Notes: a model not told the origin generated them from the sequence alone. Positions 27,717-36,395 are shown, counted from the first letter of the stretch. The stretch is DNA of 64,000 nucleotides from Scytonema sp. UIC 10036 (GCF_009725235.1 NZ_WJFC01000041.1:13544-77543), one strand, 5' to 3'. Numbers and translations are program-made.

Positions 27717-27995
27717 GAGCATAATCAGCAGCCCTTGCTGACCTAACAAAATTTCTCGCAGTAAGCTGCAAATCCCAACCCAAATGATAGGAGTAATGTC
27801 TACTCCACCTAAAGGCGGTACTATCTTTCGCAATGGGGCTAAAAAAGGTTCAGTGGGCCAAGCTACCACATTGAAAGGAAAACGATTCAGTTCTGCTTGA
27901 GGATACCAAGTCAGAACAATGCGAATAATAAACAAAAACGTCATCAGCCCTAACACCGGACCGAGAATCCAAATAGCAAGGGTAGCACCAGTCAT
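27705..27995 (-). CDS. YggT family membrane protein
   Basis: A 96-aa protein with two or more hydrophobic segments (I-L-G-P-V-L-G-L-M-T-F-L-F-I-I-R-I-V-L, and V-D-I-T-P-I-I-W-V-G-I-C-S-L-L). Family hallmarks are L-T-W-Y-P, W-P-T-E-P-F-L-A-P-L-R-K-I-V-P-P and G-G-V-D-I-T-P-I-I. YggT (Ycf19) proteins of cyanobacteria and plastids are implicated in thylakoid and nucleoid organisation and cytochrome b6 haem assembly (known for relatives). The last two codons reach into the repeat. Confidence 0.9.
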   Translation of the reverse strand: MTGATLAIWILGPVLGLMTFLFIIRIVLTWYPQAELNRFPFNVVAWPTEPFLAPLRKIVPPLGGVDITPIIWVGICSLLREILLGQQGLLIMLDRS

Positions 27996-28228
27996 GATAT
28001 CAGCTTGACTCTTCCATCAGAATAGAGAAAAAATGAGAGCAAAAGCGGTAAGATTTTAAGCTTTGTAAAGCACTCTCTATTATTCTAATTCTTTGACTTC
28101 AGTTTTCTCCACTTGTTGCTTCCCTGGAATAGGTCGAAAACTTGCCCTCAGTCACAGCTAGGTAGCTTCTCAAGAATCTGCTACAGTATTAAAATTGAAG
28201 TAGATTATGTAAAAAAAGGTTGAAATCT

Positions 28229-28348
28229 ATGACACCCTCTTTATCAAATTTTCTTTGGAGTCTCGTTTGGGGTACTGCTATTGTCGTTATCCCTGTGACA
28301 GTAGGATTAATTTTTGTTAGCCAAAAAGATAAAATCGAGCGTTCATAA
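28229..28348 (+). CDS. psbX: Photosystem II reaction centre protein PsbX
   Basis: A 39-aa protein, below the usual ORF size cut-off. It reads [16 protein letters not shown], then [20 protein letters not shown], the cyanobacterial PsbX sequence: one membrane helix with a short N-terminus and S-Q-K-D-K tail. PsbX sits at the edge of photosystem II near cytochrome b559 and the QB site. A strong terminator lies about 55 bp downstream, so it is transcribed alone. Confidence 0.93.
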   Translation: MTPSLSNFLWSLVWGTAIVVIPVTVGLIFVSQKDKIERS

Positions 28349-28401
28349 AAGATTTCAACAAGTGTGAAACACTCGCTCGTTCAAGTGAGAAAATGGTTTG
28401 G

Positions 28402-28429
28402 GAGACGCAGGTAACTGCGTCTCTTCTTT
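28402..28429 (+). terminator. Rho-independent terminator after psbX
   Basis: GAGACGCAG, loop GTAA, CTGCGTCTC and then TTCTTT: a 9-bp perfect stem with a T-rich tail. Confidence 0.85.
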
Positions 28430-28590
28430 AAATATGCCCAATTACAGTAAAGTATCGGGTATGTGAAACGGGAAAAATTTTTTGGAATGGGTTAATTTCG
28501 CTTGGACATAGCAATAATATATAGTAACCAGTTACAGTAGAGTTTTAAGTTTTAACTCGTTAACATAGATTTGTTATTAGGTAAACAGCA

Positions 28591-29520
28591 ATGCTAATGT
28601 TCGGGCTGAACTCAGCCAGTGTTCTGGCTCAGGTAAATTTTGGGGCGAACTCAGCCAGTGTTCTGGGAATCTTCCTGGCTGTGGCTGGGGCAGCACTCTA
28701 TTTTCTTCGCTCAGTGCGCCCAGAGCTTTCCCGCGACCAAGATATCTTTTTTGCGGCTGTAGGTTTGCTGTGCGGCTTTATTCTTATATTCCAAGGATGG
28801 CGTCTCGACCCAATTCTACAATTTGGTCAGTTGCTTTTGGCGGGATCGACGATATTTTTCGCAGTTGAAAGTATTCGCTTGCGGGGGATCGCCACACAAC
28901 AAGCCAAGCGCAACACTCCTATTGTGGATGATGAACGAGAGGTGAGCGATCGCCCTTCATACACTAGAAGACCAAAATACAAGGCAGAAATGGAAGCTGA
29001 TTTAGATCCCCTGCCTTACTATGAGGAAGACGAAGCGCCACCAAGACGAATTCCAGGTAGCAGGGATTCTCGCTCATCTCGTGATGATTACTACGATGAT
29101 GAAGCGCCACGCCGCATAGAACGTCGCAGCAGCAGTAACGAAAGATCGAATATGGACAAACCTCGCCGTCGGAGCAATTCTCGTCCCACACGCACATCTG
29201 AAAGGTTTGAAGATGAGGATTGGGGTACTTCATCTAAACCAGCAGTCGATGATTGGGATAACTCTCCGGGTGAAGAAAAAAGACCTTCTCGGCGCAGTAC
29301 TAACGGACCGGTTCGACCAACAGCGACAGAAGATGATGTTCCTTCCAGATCGAGAAGGCGTCGTCCCCCCAGTGATTCAACCTATCGAGTTGAAGGTCAA
29401 GATGATGATGCGATCGCCACGGATTACGTAGATTACAAACCTCTTGAACGTCCGCTTGACCGCCCAAATCGCCCAAGTGACGAACAAGATAATTCAGTAA
29501 ATTTTGATGATGATGTTTAA
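28591..29520 (+). CDS. ycf66: Ycf66 family protein
   Basis: A 309-aa protein. The N-terminal 100 residues have three hydrophobic helices (V-L-G-I-F-L-A-V-A-G-A-A-L-Y-F-L, F-F-A-A-V-G-L-L-C-G-F-I-L and F-G-Q-L-L-L-A-G-S-T-I-F-F-A-V-E-S-I-R-L-R-G), the Ycf66 core. The remainder is long, disordered and rich in D, E, R, S and P (E-D-E-A-P-P-R-R and many R-R-R), a usual feature of cyanobacterial members. Function unknown; conserved in cyanobacteria and some plastids. Upstream ATG at 28591 is the first in frame. Confidence 0.9.
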   Translation: MLMFGLNSASVLAQVNFGANSASVLGIFLAVAGAALYFLRSVRPELSRDQDIFFAAVGLLCGFILIFQGWRLDPILQFGQLLLAGSTIFFAVESIRLRGIATQQAKRNTPIVDDEREVSDRPSYTRRPKYKAEMEADLDPLPYYEEDEAPPRRIPGSRDSRSSRDDYYDDEAPRRIERRSSSNERSNMDKPRRRSNSRPTRTSERFEDEDWGTSSKPAVDDWDNSPGEEKRPSRRSTNGPVRPTATEDDVPSRSRRRRPPSDSTYRVEGQDDDAIATDYVDYKPLERPLDRPNRPSDEQDNSVNFDDDV

Positions 29521-29568
29521 ATAGATCTGAGGAAAAGTTGCAAACAAAAGCAACAGAAAACAGTTAAG

Positions 29569-30132
29569 GTGAAAAAGATTACACCTAGATTTCGGCTCCA
29601 AAGACAAATTCGTTGGAGTCTTTGTTTAACATTAGCAGGTATGCTTGTATCCTGCAGTTACAATGACCTTCCTGTAGGACCAACTTCTCTCAACAGCCGT
29701 TATACCGAACAGCAACCAGCGTTGAGTGGAAATGGTCGTTTTTTGGCATTTGTATCCAATCGCAATGGCAGTCATCAAGTGCTGTTGTATGACTTGCAAC
29801 AACAACAGTTTATGAATACACCGGGCTTAAATCGACCTGAAACCATTGTAGAAAGCCCCAGTCTCAGTTACACGGGACGTTATATTACCTACATTACCAG
29901 TGACCAAGGCAGACCAGTTGTCGCGCTTTACGATCGCGCAACGCAACAGTCGCAAATCCTCACACCAATCTATCGCGGTTGGGTGAGAAACCCAAGTATC
30001 AGCCCCGATGGACGCTATGTTGTCTTTGAATCCGCAAGTCGCGGTCAGTGGGACATTGAAGTCCTAGACCGAGGACTAGATATTGAGTTAGATATTGATA
30101 ATGGGGCTACTGTAACGGGATTGGGGGGGTAG
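29569..30132 (+). CDS. TolB-like propeller lipoprotein
   Basis: A 187-aa protein starting GTG. The N-terminus has a lipobox (L-A-G-M-L-V-S-C-S), so it should be acylated at the cysteine and outward facing. The body has three TolB-type blades with the repeating patterns L-S-G-N-G-R-F-L-A-F-V-S-N-R-N-G, L-S-Y-T-G-R-Y-I-T-Y-I-T-S and I-S-P-D-G-R-Y-V-V-F-E-S. It is followed 131 bp later by a similar gene (30264), separated by a repeat tract, so the pair looks like an ancient duplication. Role unknown; only about half a full propeller is present. Confidence 0.75.
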   Translation: MKKITPRFRLQRQIRWSLCLTLAGMLVSCSYNDLPVGPTSLNSRYTEQQPALSGNGRFLAFVSNRNGSHQVLLYDLQQQQFMNTPGLNRPETIVESPSLSYTGRYITYITSDQGRPVVALYDRATQQSQILTPIYRGWVRNPSISPDGRYVVFESASRGQWDIEVLDRGLDIELDIDNGATVTGLGG

Positions 30133-30215
30133 GGGGACAAGGGGACAAGGGGGACAAGGGGGACATGGGGACATGGGGGACATGGGGACATGGGGACATG
30201 GAGACAAGGTAGAAT
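30133..30215. repeat. GGGACAA/GGGACAT minisatellite
   Basis: Nine or more degenerate units of GGGGACAAG and GGGGACATG. The region 30820-30895 contains the complementary unit CCCCTTGTCC, so these two tracts bracket the second TolB-like gene as an inverted pair. Confidence 0.8.
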
Positions 30216-30263
30216 AATAATTCATACTAATGCCCAATGCCCAATGCCAATGCCCAACGCTCA

Positions 30264-30776
30264 ATGCCATTCATAATATTTACTATTGCCAGTTTGTTGG
30301 GTGGTTGTGTTGGCTACCCTCGCTTGTTGAACTATCCTGTCGATCCTGGAGGGCGCAGTCTTAACAGCTTGGGATCGGAGTTAAATCCACAAATTTCCAA
30401 ACGCTATGTTGTTTTTACGACTGACCGCATGGGTAGCCAAGATGTGTATATGTTTGACAGGCTAACGAATAATTTGGTTGATTTACCTGGGTTAAATTCT
30501 TTTGATGCGATCGCATCCCATCCCTCTGTGGCTGAAAATGGGCGCTATATTGTTTTGTGTGCTAACCGTCAGGGGCGGTCGGGAATTTTCCTCTACGATC
30601 GAGAAACGCGTCAATTACGCAATTTAACTGCGAACTTGCAAGCAGAAGTTCGCAATCCAACGATTAGCGCTGATGGAAGTCGGATTGCCTTTGAATCTAG
30701 CGTAAATGGTCAATGGGATATTTTAGTTTATAACCGTTCCGGGCAGCGTTTAAATATACCTCAAGAGCCTCAGTAG
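30264..30776 (+). CDS. TolB-like propeller lipoprotein (second copy)
   Basis: A ~170-aa protein from ATG 30264 (M-P-F-I-I-F-T-I-A-S-L-L-G-G-C), with a lipobox L-L-G-G-C at the N-terminus. Blades read V-F-T-T-D-R-M-G-S-Q-D-V-Y-M-F-D-R, V-A-E-N-G-R-Y-I-V-L-C-A-N-R and I-S-A-D-G-S-R-I-A-F-E-S. The upstream ATG at 30237 lies inside a CAATGCC repeat and is less likely. A homologue of the gene at 29569; the shared E-S-x-x-x-G-Q-W-D-I motif near both C-termini confirms it. Confidence 0.75.
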   Translation: MPFIIFTIASLLGGCVGYPRLLNYPVDPGGRSLNSLGSELNPQISKRYVVFTTDRMGSQDVYMFDRLTNNLVDLPGLNSFDAIASHPSVAENGRYIVLCANRQGRSGIFLYDRETRQLRNLTANLQAEVRNPTISADGSRIAFESSVNGQWDILVYNRSGQRLNIPQEPQ

Positions 30777-30819
30777 ATTGGGGATTGGGGAGTAGGGATT
30801 GGGAATTGGAACGAATTCT

Positions 30820-30895
30820 TCTTCTACCTTGTCTACCTTGTCCCCCTTGTCTCCCTTGTCCCCTTGTCCCCCTTGTCTCTCTACTCCCCAGTCTC
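30820..30895. repeat. CTTGTCC minisatellite, complement of the 30133 tract
   Basis: About eight units of CCTTGTCC/TCTCCCTTG type between the convergent TolB-like and sdhB genes, overlapping the last codons of the latter. It could pair with 30133-30215 in single-stranded form. Confidence 0.75.
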
Positions 30896-31885
30896 CAGTC
30901 TCTGCACTGCTTCAATCAAAGATCTAACTTGTTCAGTGCCTTCGGAAGGTTCAAATGATAGTGGAAATTTTCTGCGGGCGAGCATTCGCAAACCGAGAGG
31001 GGCAATACTCAACAATCCTTTTAAGTCCCTCAGGTAATTGCCGACAACTTGTAAACCAAACTGACGTTCATCGATCCAACCGCCTTCTTTGACTAACTCC
31101 ACTAGCACTTTGCGGTGACGAATGGAACGGCTGTCAGTTGCTTGTTTGCGATCGAGAACTTCTTGTTTGATTTTAGTAATTTGATCTAACGGTGCAACAC
31201 CCATCGGACAAACAGAATTGCAGTAAAGACAGCGAGTGCAACCCCAAACTCCTTTAGTTCCTTCGTTATATTCTTCTAATCGAGTTTCGGTTTTGTTATC
31301 GCGAGAATCTGCTACCATGCGGTATGCTTTGGCAAGAGCATGGGGACCGACAAAATCTGAATTCACTTCACGAGCGTTACATTCCGAGTAACACGCTCCA
31401 CACATGATACAATTACCAGTTTCATCGAGACGCGATCGCTCTAGTGGTGTTTGTAAGAACTCTCTTTCTGGTACGCTTCGCCCTGCTGTACTCACATAGG
31501 GAGCCACCGCTTCTAAGTTGTCCCAAAAACTGGTCATATCCACTACTAAATCCTTGATAACAGGCATATTACCCAGTGGTGCTATTGTTATTTCTGGGAT
31601 AACATTTGTAGGGCTTCCTGGTGTTTGGGCTGCTTGCTTGTGGGAAATTTCACCACCAACATTTTCTTTACAAGCCAAAGCCGAGCGCCCATTTATTCGT
31701 ATAGCACAGCTTCCACAAATTGTATTGCGGCAATTTTTGCGAAATGCTAAAGTTCCATCTTGCTCCCACTTAATACGATTTAGGCAATCGAGGATGGTGT
31801 TTCCTGGTTCAACATCCAAAACGTAGGTTTTTACCATAGGGGAGGAATTTTGTTGCTGCCGTATGACCTTAAAAAGAACTTCCAT
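30881..31885 (-). CDS. sdhB: Succinate dehydrogenase/fumarate reductase iron-sulfur subunit
   Basis: A ~334-aa protein. N-terminal [2Fe-2S] ligands: C-R-N-T-I-C-G-S-C with a further cysteine at A-L-A-C. C-terminal cluster ligands: C-I-M-C-G-A-C-Y-S-E-C and C-T-R-C-L-Y-C-N-S-V-C-P. It passes electrons from the flavoprotein (SdhA) to quinone in the succinate dehydrogenase complex, which in cyanobacteria feeds plastoquinone. The second motif retains C-x-x-C-x-x-C-x-x-x-C-P. A longer GTG start six bases upstream is possible. No sdhA nearby, as is typical of cyanobacteria. Confidence 0.93.
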   Translation of the reverse strand: MEVLFKVIRQQQNSSPMVKTYVLDVEPGNTILDCLNRIKWEQDGTLAFRKNCRNTICGSCAIRINGRSALACKENVGGEISHKQAAQTPGSPTNVIPEITIAPLGNMPVIKDLVVDMTSFWDNLEAVAPYVSTAGRSVPEREFLQTPLERSRLDETGNCIMCGACYSECNAREVNSDFVGPHALAKAYRMVADSRDNKTETRLEEYNEGTKGVWGCTRCLYCNSVCPMGVAPLDQITKIKQEVLDRKQATDSRSIRHRKVLVELVKEGGWIDERQFGLQVVGNYLRDLKGLLSIAPLGLRMLARRKFPLSFEPSEGTEQVRSLIEAVQRLETGE

Positions 31886-31891
31886 TACCAC

Positions 31892-33122
31892 TATTAATAA
31901 AGAACTTCTACCTAGCTTATGAAATTTTTCTCACTTAATGGCGCTCCTTCCACAAACGAGATCCACCAAGGTGTCCTTCATTCATAGCTAGCTGTTAATA
32001 TACTGACGATTGTAAAGACCAGAAATTTCCGCTCTCTACAATAATAAGGATAGCCGCGAAAATTTGAATTGTAACTTCCCTGAATAGGTTACCATCCATT
32101 GGGTCATAGGGAGAGGGGTAAGGGGACAACAGGGATATTAAGGATAATGACTCACCCTATCCCCTAACTAAAAATATTTGTTGCGAAATGCCTCTATCGG
32201 TTATAACTGTATCTTGATGTAAACACAAGTGAGAGCCATTCACCTCAAAAAACCTACTTTGCAATGCCACACCAGCACTTTTTTGGTTATATAGAATTGT
32301 TAACCGGCATTATATGAACATTGTGACCTCATAATCAAGAAACTCTTGGTTTGCACTCATTGCACAAAACTGTATGTCTAAATTCAATGAATTTTTCTAA
32401 AACTCGTACAGGAATACTCATCCCAAGGGTAGGGATTAAGATAAAAGTTTGTGCGGCAAGTTTAATTCAAACTTAAACAAGTATTTTGCTATTATTAAAC
32501 CATGCTAGTATTTAATATGAAATTACAAAGCAACAAAACCAGTATCAATCGCCATAGATGTGCGGCTGTTACTGCTTTGTTTCTTAGTAATATTGTAGAG
32601 AGCGGAAATTTCTTATCTCTACTGGTAGGATAAAAGGGTTTACATCTGCACAACCTCCCAAAAGCTACTTTTGCTGTCAAAAGCTTGCGAGTACGAATGG
32701 GGAAAACCTTTCGTCTCAGAGCCAAAAAAGCAAAGCTAGAAAAGTGGAAAGACCGCTTTTTCTTGGGTTCATGACTTATTAGGGGTCAAACGAGCGTGGC
32801 AATAAAGTTGGAAGAAATTCCTCACCACGTTCTGGCTCCCCAATTTGTAAAGGTGGTCGGAAGTGACACCGCTACAGCAGTGCCAAAAGAAAGATTGATT
32901 TCATTTCGGATGGCAAATGATGGCTAAAAGTGCCGTAAAACTACCAAAATAAATGCCTGTGACAATCGTGACATATCTGGAGTGTTGCGGATAACCATAA
33001 TAAAGGTTCTTAGGCTACCCGTATAAAGGTTTTGAGTAGCGCTGTGTAGATGTAAAAAAGCCAAATACTGGCAAAAAGACAAAATTTATCAATTCGGAGA
33101 GAGTGAGGATCTTTGGAGCATA
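31892..33122. other. 1.2-kb gene-free stretch with 22-bp inverted repeat pair
   Basis: No recognisable gene on either strand. The best open frame (32495-32725, minus) has no family features. It contains the 22-bp inverted pair reported separately. A 25-codon frame at 32697-32774 (+, M-G-K-T-F-R-L-R-A-K-K-A-K-L-E-K) is basic and may be a peptide, but the evidence is weak. The region may hold a small RNA or long 5' leader for the cyAbrB gene. Confidence 0.45.
32022..32612. repeat. Inverted repeat pair, 22 bp perfect, 547 bp apart
   Basis: GAAATTTCCGCTCTCTACAA(TA) at 32022-32043 is the exact reverse complement of 32591-32612. The internal 547 bp have no coding capacity, so this resembles a non-autonomous element or a stem enclosing a regulatory RNA. 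No target duplication is apparent. Confidence 0.65.
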
Positions 33123-33593
33123 ATGACTGAAACTGCAACCGCACCATTAACCGGTAAAGCACTGCTTGCAAAGGTTAAAGAACTATCCAATTTACCACGG
33201 CGAGAAAGAGCCAAGCAGTGCGGTTACTACACAGTTACCAAAAATAACCAAGTCCGCGTCAACCTGACTGATTTTTATGATGCTTTACTGTCAGCTAGGG
33301 GAATTCCCTTAAGCCCAGAAGCACCAAAAGATGGTCGCGGACGCGAACCGACATACAGAGTCAGCGTACACCAAAACGGTCAGATTGTAATTGGTGCAAC
33401 TTACACCAAAGCAATGGGCTTAAAGTCAGGTGATGAGTTTGAAATTAAGTTAGGATACAAGCATATTCACCTAATTCAAATCGACGCTGATAAGAAGTTG
33501 CTCTCGTCGGATGATTCGGATTTAGACGAAGAGGATATCGAAGACGAAGAGGACTTTGATGAGGATGAAGATGAGGATGAAGAGGAAGATTAA
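33123..33593 (+). CDS. cyAbrB family transcriptional regulator
   Basis: A 156-aa AbrB-like protein of the cyanobacterium-specific type, with the conserved blocks P-L-T-G-K-A-L-L-A-K-V-K-E-L, C-G-Y-Y-T-V-T-K-N-N-Q-V-R-V-N-L, Y-D-A-L-L-S-A-R-G-I, D-G-R-G-R-E-P-T-Y-R-V-S-V-H and G-D-E-F-E-I-K-L-G-Y-K-H-I-H-L. It ends in an unusual all-acidic tail of about 30 residues (E-D-E-E-D-F-D-E-D-E-D), likely to modulate DNA binding. cyAbrB proteins regulate carbon/nitrogen and hydrogenase genes; the subtype is not assigned here. Long 5' region upstream. Confidence 0.93.
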   Translation: MTETATAPLTGKALLAKVKELSNLPRRERAKQCGYYTVTKNNQVRVNLTDFYDALLSARGIPLSPEAPKDGRGREPTYRVSVHQNGQIVIGATYTKAMGLKSGDEFEIKLGYKHIHLIQIDADKKLLSSDDSDLDEEDIEDEEDFDEDEDEDEEED

Positions 33594-33898
33594 ATTTTTT
33601 TATAGTAGAGGCAAGTTTAGAGCAAAAGCTTGATGACTGACGCCGATGATGTAGAAAAAATGTAAATTTTCCTGACAAAATAAAAAACTTCGTACAAAAT
33701 AAAACGATGAGACTGTTGCAGCTATAAGAAATTTTGATAAAAGCTTGGTTAAGAATAGGCAAAAGCTCAAAAAGGTAAAGTGTGAAAGATAAAAGAAAGA
33801 TGAAGTATGATAGAAAAGTATGAAATACTTTATATTTCACCTTGTAATTCACACATTATCATTGGAAAGTTTTTGTTCTGCTGAGCGAGAGATATGAT

Positions 33899-34762
33899 AT
33901 GCAACAAGTCTGTCGTATTTTTTGGCGCGATGTCATAGTATTATTTGAGCCATCATTACAAGATGCAGATGCATTATTTGTTGTGATGGCTTTTTTTCTT
34001 TCGTGGATTATCTGTTGGATACCATTAGCGGTAATATCAGCGATCGCTATGAAATGGAAACCCTTTCAACCTCTACAACCAGAACAAAAGTTACCCCTAC
34101 TTATTCCTCTCTACCTCCTAGCCCCCCTCATGCTTTGGGGTACAAGTTGGTTGACAAAAACTTCCTTTTCTGAGTATGGATTTTCAGGAAATCTTGCAAC
34201 TTTTTATTCTTTAGCCTTAGGTTTAGCGTTGGGAGTGTTGGGTATTGCAGTGGTGTTTTCTTGTCAAATATGGTTGGGGTGGTATGCGTTTCAAGAAACA
34301 AACCTCAAGCAAGTGCGACCTATTTTACTACCTGTATTGTTAGTTGCTTTATTGGTAGGTGGTGTGGAGGAGTTAATTTTTCGCGGTTTTCTCTTGAGAG
34401 AACTGGACTTGGATAGCTCTGTTTGGATAGCTGCGATCGCCGGAAGCTTAATTTTTGCCCTGCTACATCTGGTTTGGGAGCAGCAAGAAACTATTCCGCA
34501 ATTACCCGGTCTTTGGTTAATGGGAATGGTGTTGGTATTAGCACGGTTTACGGATGGGGGTAGTATCGGCTTGGCTTGGGGACTGCATGCGGGATGGGTT
34601 TGGGCGATCGCATGTTTGGATACAGCACAACTTGTTAATCCTACGGGTTGTGTATCTGAGTGGGTGACGGGTAAGAATAAAAAACCCTTGGCTGGTGTGG
34701 CGGGTGTTGTTTGTTTGCTACTGACGGGGGGAGTTCTCTTGTTGATGTTGAGATATTTTTGA
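33899..34762 (+). CDS. CPBP family intramembrane metalloprotease
   Basis: A 287-aa multi-helix membrane protein. The CPBP active-site motif is present as V-E-E-L-I-F-R-G-F-L near residue 160, with the second motif F-A-L-L-H-L-V near 190 and G-L-H-A-G-W-V-W near 230. CPBP enzymes include CAAX prenyl proteases and self-immunity proteins; substrates of this cyanobacterial subgroup are unknown. The last 30 codons are duplicated as a relic at 36069-36165. Confidence 0.88.
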   Translation: MQQVCRIFWRDVIVLFEPSLQDADALFVVMAFFLSWIICWIPLAVISAIAMKWKPFQPLQPEQKLPLLIPLYLLAPLMLWGTSWLTKTSFSEYGFSGNLATFYSLALGLALGVLGIAVVFSCQIWLGWYAFQETNLKQVRPILLPVLLVALLVGGVEELIFRGFLLRELDLDSSVWIAAIAGSLIFALLHLVWEQQETIPQLPGLWLMGMVLVLARFTDGGSIGLAWGLHAGWVWAIACLDTAQLVNPTGCVSEWVTGKNKKPLAGVAGVVCLLLTGGVLLLMLRYF

Positions 34763-34896
34763 GCTTCACGCAAAGGCGCAAAGGCGCGAAGAGGTAAAGA
34801 TTAGATTATGAGGAATTACGCACTGTACAAATTAACCGTGGCTTTAACTCTTTTAACCTGATGATTGTAGATGAAGGATTTTTGTCATACTCTGCT

Positions 34897-35037
34897 TCAG
34901 CCTTGAGGGTGAAATCTAACCAATCTCCCATTAGCACTATAAATATATTCATCAAGAATATGCTCAATCCCAATTCGCGTTCCTTTAACCCGGATATCAT
35001 CAGCCGAAATAAATTCAAAGTAGTCTTCTAATTGCAT
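34897..35037 (-). pseudogene. DUF433 antitoxin-like fragment
   Basis: Reads M-Q-L-E-D-Y-F-E-F-I-S-A-D-D-I-R-V-K-G-T-R-I-G-I-E-H, then Y-I-Y, the N-terminal half of DUF433 (VapB-like) proteins. The expected next motif (P-E-E-I-A) is missing and the frame stops after 46 codons. Functional DUF433 proteins have 70-80 residues; this one is truncated. Confidence 0.75.
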
Positions 35038-35319
35038 AAAACATCAACTTTTATTTTAATTTGACAAATTTTGAACTGCTTTAGTATCCCAGCTGCTTCT
35101 TAATATGCTTCCTTGTCACTCCAAAATTACCAATATCAGTCTTGACAGTTCTTGGCAAAGCCCAGATCTACAACGCTTAAAGCCAGAACAATACCAAGGT
35201 TGTCTTAGTAGGTAAGATTGAAAGAGACATCTGTGTTTATCTTAATTCAAAATTTTCTCTAAAATTCAATATGGAGTATAATATCAAGATAATCCTCTAT
35301 ATAGAGAGATAAAAGCACT

Positions 35320-35601
35320 ATGTCTCAACAGTATTCTATTGAACAAATTTCTACAAATCTGGCTAGGATTGTTCAGGAGGTCGAACAAGGTGAATTAGTA
35401 CAAATTATACGCCAGGGACAACAAGTTGCTGTGATCCTATCTGTAGGTGAATACGAGCGTCTATTGTCAGAAAAGCCAAATTTTTGGGAATCTTTACAGC
35501 AATTTCGGCAAGAAATGATTGAAGAAGGAATCGAAATTAATCCTGATGAAGTCTGGAAGGATGTGCGCGATCGGTCTCCTGGGCGTGAGGTTACTCTGTG
35601 A
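35320..35601 (+). CDS. Phd/YefM family antitoxin
   Basis: A 93-aa protein beginning M-S-Q-Q-Y-S-I-E-Q-I-S-T-N-L-A-R-I-V-Q-E-V-E-Q-G, then V-Q-I-I-R-Q-G-Q-Q-V-A-V-I-L-S-V-G-E-Y-E-R-L. This is the Phd-type DNA-binding domain that binds its own operator; the C-terminal tail would wrap the toxin. It overlaps the next gene by four bases (GTGA), an operon with the VapC toxin gene downstream. Confidence 0.92.
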   Translation: MSQQYSIEQISTNLARIVQEVEQGELVQIIRQGQQVAVILSVGEYERLLSEKPNFWESLQQFRQEMIEEGIEINPDEVWKDVRDRSPGREVTL

Positions 35602-36042
35602 GTCAGTTTTTACTTGACACGAACATCATTTCTGAATCGTTGAGGCTGTACCCAAATCCAACAGTTATTCAAAGGCTTCAAATACATGAAAGGGAACTTG
35701 CAATTGCTTCAGTTACTTGGCATGAACTGCTATTTGGTTGCTATCGTCTGCCTGCTTCTAGGAAACGAGAGAGAATTGAACGTTATCTTAAGGAAATAGT
35801 TCAACCAAATTTTCCTATCTTACCCTATGACGTAGCTGCTGCTGAATGGTTTGCTTTGGAAAGAGCGCGATTGATAGCTATTGGAAAACCGCCTGCTTAT
35901 CCAGATGGGCAAATTGCAGCTTTCGCGAAGCGCAAGCTGTACTCAGCTTATCGCAAAAGTAAATGGACTGATTTTAGTAACAAACAATGTATCAGATTAT
36001 GTTTCTTTTCAAGAGCTTCAAATAGAAAATTGGTTTGTTTAA
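35598..36042 (+). pseudogene. VapC-type PIN-domain toxin, frameshifted by a small repeat
   Basis: Starts GTG, overlapping the antitoxin stop. The first half is a PIN domain: F-L-L-D-T-N-I-I-S-E (first acidic residue) and W-H-E-L-L-F-G. After P-D-G-Q-I-A-A at 35918 a 28-bp repeat insertion shifts the frame; the second frame continues I-A-K-V-N-G-L-I-L-V-T-N-N-V-S-D-Y to TAA 36040-36042. Without the insert the gene would encode a complete PIN toxin of ~140 aa with the last acidic motif N-N-V-x-D. The current reading frame instead gives an unrelated C-terminus to 36113. So the antitoxin is intact and the toxin probably lost. Confidence 0.85.
35920..35955. repeat. Small palindromic repeat inserted in vapC
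   Basis: CGCGAAGCGCAAGC, then TGTACTCAGCTTATCGC: nearly identical, in reverse complement, to 54456-54489 and related to 7941-7968. The net insertion is 28 bp (length mod 3 = 1), flanked by TCGC. Confidence 0.75.
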
Positions 36043-36068
36043 TAGGAATAGTAAGAAATAATATATTG

Positions 36069-36165
36069 TTTGGATATAGCGCAACTCGTCCCTCCTACGA
36101 GTTGTTTATCTGAATAGGGTAAAGGTAAGAATAAAAAACCTTTAGGTGGTGTGGCTGGTATTGTT
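36069..36165 (+). pseudogene. Relic copy of the CPBP protease 3' end
   Basis: The stretch resembles 34617-34715 over about 95 bp, including GGTAAGAATAAAAAACC and the codons for N-K-K-P-L-(A/G)-G-V-A-G-(I/V)-V. Several indels and stops break it. It lies directly after vapC, so the DUF433 and antitoxin/toxin genes lie between two copies of the same gene end. Confidence 0.7.
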
Positions 36166-36255
36166 TACTCCTTCCCGCCCGAAGATTACTACATGAATGA
36201 ACCGCACTCGATCGCATTGGACACGAAGAAAGAGTAAAAGAAGGTCGGTAATCAA

Positions 36256-36395
36256 TACTGCAAGGGCTGAGAGAAATTGTAGTAGGGGAAAACCCGTGTG
36301 CGAAACCCAACAAATGCCGATAAATGTTGGGTTTCGTTCCTCAACGCAACCTACGTAATTGCGTGTTTTTATGCAAAACCTACGCAGTATCGGGT
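36256..36395. repeat. Dispersed GTTGGGTTTCG repeat, MITE-like ends
   Basis: Starts CAATACTGCAAGGGCTGAGAG and ends with CTACGCAGTATCG; the shared end ATACTGC fits the TIR type of the 7580 element. The left 30 bases are repeated in reverse complement at about 63507-63537. A gap region without genes. Confidence 0.6.

Noticed and set aside
32495..32725. 76-aa minus-strand open frame in the gene-free region
   Set aside because: It crosses one arm of the inverted repeat and has no domain-like pattern or ribosome site.
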